From contig JAHWJM010000098.1 of NCBI GenBank assembly GCA_019348435.1, positions 1 through 8,428 of the forward strand: 8,428 nucleotides of DNA, in the 5' to 3' direction. The notes below the pieces were generated by a model. That model saw nothing but the letters and a program-made list of their open reading frames with translations. It did no database searches and was not told the origin of the DNA. A program made the translations under genes and the position numbers. Each line of letters opens with the position of its first letter. Within the stretch, counting starts at the first letter, position 1. Below, one piece after another: positions 6,220 through 8,428 of the stretch. Source of the stretch: Actinomycetota bacterium. Lineage in GTDB: Bacteria > Actinomycetota > Thermoleophilia > Solirubrobacterales > Solirubrobacteraceae.

Positions 6220-8428
6220 ATGGCGGGACACCGGCCCGACGAACGGGTGAGCGCCGTTGCGGATGCGTCGGGCGCGCGTCCGTTCGTGGGCCGCGTGCGC
6301 GAGCTTCGCGAGCTGATCGAGTCCTTCGAGGATGCGCGCGGCGGCCGTGGCGGTGTCCACCTCGTGCTCGGCGATCCGGGCGCCGGCAAGACGCGGCTGG
6401 CCGGGGCGCTTGCCGAGCACGCCGGCGTCGCGGGCGCACACGTGATCTGGACGCGCGGCTGGGGCCGCGCCGCGCCCGCGTACTGGCCGTGGGTCGAGGT
6501 CGTGCGGGGCCTCACGCAGGATCTCGACGTCGCGACGCTGCGCCGGGAGCTCGGCTGTGCCGCCGCCCAGCTCCTGCGGCTGGCGCCCGAGCTCGCCGAG
6601 CGGCTGGCGCCGCCCACCCTGCCGAGCGGGGAGGACGAGGACTCCGACGTCGCGCGCTTTGCGCTCTTCGACGCGCTCGTCGCGCTGCTGCGCGTGCGCA
6701 GCGCGCGCAGCCCGGTGTTGATCGTCATGGACGACCTGCAGGCCGTCGACGAGGGCTCGCTGATCGCCCTGGACTTCGTCTCGCGGATGCTGCGCGATGT
6801 CGCCGTCCTGCTCGTGGTCACGGCGCAGGAGCGCGTGCCCGGTTGGACGCGCGACGCGCAGCTGGCGCTGCAGAACATCCTGCGCTCCGGCCGGCGGCTC
6901 GCGCTCGGCGGGCTGTCGCGCGACGACGTCGGCCGGCTCATCGAGTCCAAGAGCGGCGCTCCCGCCTGCCCGGCACTCGTGGAGGCCGTGCACGCCAAGA
7001 CCGAGGGCAACCCGTTGTTCGTGCGTGAGGTGCTCGCGCTCCTTCTCGCCGAGGGACGACTCGAGGATCCGCCCGCGGAGCTGCCGCTGCCAGACGGGGT
7101 GCGCGAGACGATCCGCCGCCGCCTCGAGCCCCTCGGCCGGCATGAGTTCGCGACGCTCGAGCTCGCGGCGATCATCGGGCGCGCGTTTGCACTCGCGACG
7201 CTCGAGCGCGCGGCGCCGTTCGGGCGCGACCGCGTGCTCGACGCGCTCGACGCCGCCACTGACCTCGGGCTCGTCGAGCCGGTGCCCGACCGGCTCGGCG
7301 ACTACCGCTTCTGTCACGTGCTGATCCGCGACACGCTCGTCAGCGGCATGCCGATCGCCGACCGCCTGAACGCCCACCGCGTCGTCGGCGAGGCGCTCGA
7401 GCAGGTCTACCGCGGTGCGATCGAGGCGCACCTGCCGGAGATCGCCCACCACTTCCTCTGCGCCGCGTCCCGCGGCGACATCGGCAAGGCCGTCGACTAC
7501 GCCGAGCGCGCCGCCCGCCGCGCGCTGGAGGCGCTGGCCTTCGAGCAGGCCGCCGACCTGTTCGAGCGCGCGCTCGCGGTGCTCGAGCGCACCGACACCG
7601 ACGTGCCGCGCCGCGCCGGCCTGCTGCTCGGCCTCGGAACGGCGCAGTCGCGTGCCGGTCGGCCGGCGGCGCGGGCGACGTTCGAGGCGGCGGTGTCGGC
7701 CGCGCGCTCGATCGGCGCCGACGAGATCCTCGCGCGAGCGGCGCTGGGCTTCGCGCCGTTCGCGCTGACTCCGGGCTACGTCGACGAGGCGCACGTCGCG
7801 CTGCTCGGCGAGGCGCTGGAGCGCATCGGCGACGCCGACGCTGCGCTGCGGGTCTCGCTGCTCGGGTCGCTCGCCGTGGCGCTGTACTGGTCTGACGCGG
7901 CCGAACGTCGCGCTGCGCTGGCGCGCGAGGCGCTGGAGATGGCGCGGCGCCTGGGCGACGAGCCGACGCTGGTGATCGCGCTGAGCTCGGCGCAGCTTGC
8001 GACGTCGGGCCCCGACACGACCGAGCAGGGACTCGCCTGGCTCGACGAGCTGTTCGCGCTGACGGCCCGCACCGGTGAGACCGTGATGTCGCTGGCCGCG
8101 CACAGCCGCCACGTCGACGTCCTGCTCGAGCTCGGCGACAGCGCCGGCGCGAGCCGGGCGATCGAGACGCTCCAACGGCTCGCGCACGAGAGCCGCGACC
8201 CGCGTATCGCCGCCTTCGCCTGGCTGCACCGCGCCCGCCGCGCCGCCCTCGAAGGGCAGATGGACGAGGCCGAGCGGATCCTCGACGACGTTGCCCCGAG
8301 CGTCGCCGACCTGACGGGTTCGACCGTACCCATCACCGTCGCCTCGCAGGGCGTCCTGCTGACCTGGCTGCGCCACGGGGCGGGCGACATCGTCGACCTC
8401 GTGCGCGGCTACGCGGCGGGGTCGCCCG
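6220..8428 (+). CDS. Second STAND-family ATPase, paralogue of the upstream gene (3' end outside window)
   Basis: The frame is open from ATG 6220 to the window end: 736 codons and one extra base, no stop. FVGR is at 22-25, Walker A GDPGAGKT at 51-58, APAYWPW follows, Walker B LIVMDDLQAVD at 167-177 and GNPLFV at 263-268. A helical-repeat region begins near residue 400. It aligns with the upstream protein along its length. 'PLPDGVRETIRRRLEPL' matches the upstream copy at 14 of 17 positions, and IAHHF falls at residues 408-412 in both. The common HW after the Walker B aspartates is replaced by QA, although the two Asp remain. If it matches its neighbour in length, nearly 400 residues, including the C-terminal domain, lie beyond the window. 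The gap of 61 bases from the upstream stop allows either cotranscription or a promoter of its own. Function is inferred only at family level: an ATP-dependent signalling switch. Confidence 0.87.
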   Translation, partial: MAGHRPDERVSAVADASGARPFVGRVRELRELIESFEDARGGRGGVHLVLGDPGAGKTRLAGALAEHAGVAGAHVIWTRGWGRAAPAYWPWVEVVRGLTQDLDVATLRRELGCAAAQLLRLAPELAERLAPPTLPSGEDEDSDVARFALFDALVALLRVRSARSPVLIVMDDLQAVDEGSLIALDFVSRMLRDVAVLLVVTAQERVPGWTRDAQLALQNILRSGRRLALGGLSRDDVGRLIESKSGAPACPALVEAVHAKTEGNPLFVREVLALLLAEGRLEDPPAELPLPDGVRETIRRRLEPLGRHEFATLELAAIIGRAFALATLERAAPFGRDRVLDALDAATDLGLVEPVPDRLGDYRFCHVLIRDTLVSGMPIADRLNAHRVVGEALEQVYRGAIEAHLPEIAHHFLCAASRGDIGKAVDYAERAARRALEALAFEQAADLFERALAVLERTDTDVPRRAGLLLGLGTAQSRAGRPAARATFEAAVSAARSIGADEILARAALGFAPFALTPGYVDEAHVALLGEALERIGDADAALRVSLLGSLAVALYWSDAAERRAALAREALEMARRLGDEPTLVIALSSAQLATSGPDTTEQGLAWLDELFALTARTGETVMSLAAHSRHVDVLLELGDSAGASRAIETLQRLAHESRDPRIAAFAWLHRARRAALEGQMDEAERILDDVAPSVADLTGSTVPITVASQGVLLTWLRHGAGDIVDLVRGYAAGSP

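Noticed and set aside
6022..8376. A 784-codon minus frame opposite the second ATPase
   Set aside because: Antisense shadow; the plus frame runs without a stop from 6220 and has Walker A, Walker B and paralogue similarity.

Overview
The DNA is very GC-rich, with strong third-position G/C bias, and long open frames run antisense to every real gene. The protein families point to a high-GC actinobacterium. Two adjacent large STAND ATPases share the 'APAYWPW' signature. The first also has an 'RINVTRAI' C-terminal domain that I associate with Solirubrobacterales/Thermoleophilia and relatives. That placement is an inference from remembered family distribution, not a search result.

Layout. (1) Positions 1-165, plus strand: the last 54 codons of an HNH endonuclease, cut by the window edge. 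(2) Positions 166-522: about 360 bases without a convincing protein gene but dense in structure. It holds a perfect 13-bp hairpin, a multi-hairpin stretch at about 291-397, and a 16-base strong Shine-Dalgarno-like run (read on minus) or 16S-tail-like run (read on plus) at 421-436, next to a 6-bp hairpin. (3) Positions 523-2616, minus strand: an AcnA-type aconitase. It keeps all three cluster cysteines but ends about 200 residues early, just before the swivel domain that carries the catalytic serine. (4) Positions 2617-2783: a divergent intergenic region with dyad symmetry. (5) Positions 2784-6158, plus strand: a 1124-residue STAND ATPase with a helical-repeat body and a conserved C-terminal domain, but no LuxR helix-turn-helix that I can recognise. 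(6) Positions 6220-8428, plus strand: a second, clearly paralogous STAND ATPase. It runs off the window after 736 codons without a stop and lies 61 bases behind the first.

How the genes relate. The two ATPases are a tandem duplication or family expansion, probably signal-responsive regulators or scaffolds. The first is divergent from the aconitase gene and could in principle share a control region with it. The HNH gene and the aconitase gene converge on the structured gap. The items most worth a second look are the swivel-less aconitase and the structured gap with its strong SD-like sequence. The ATPases are unusual in architecture but belong to a family I recognise.
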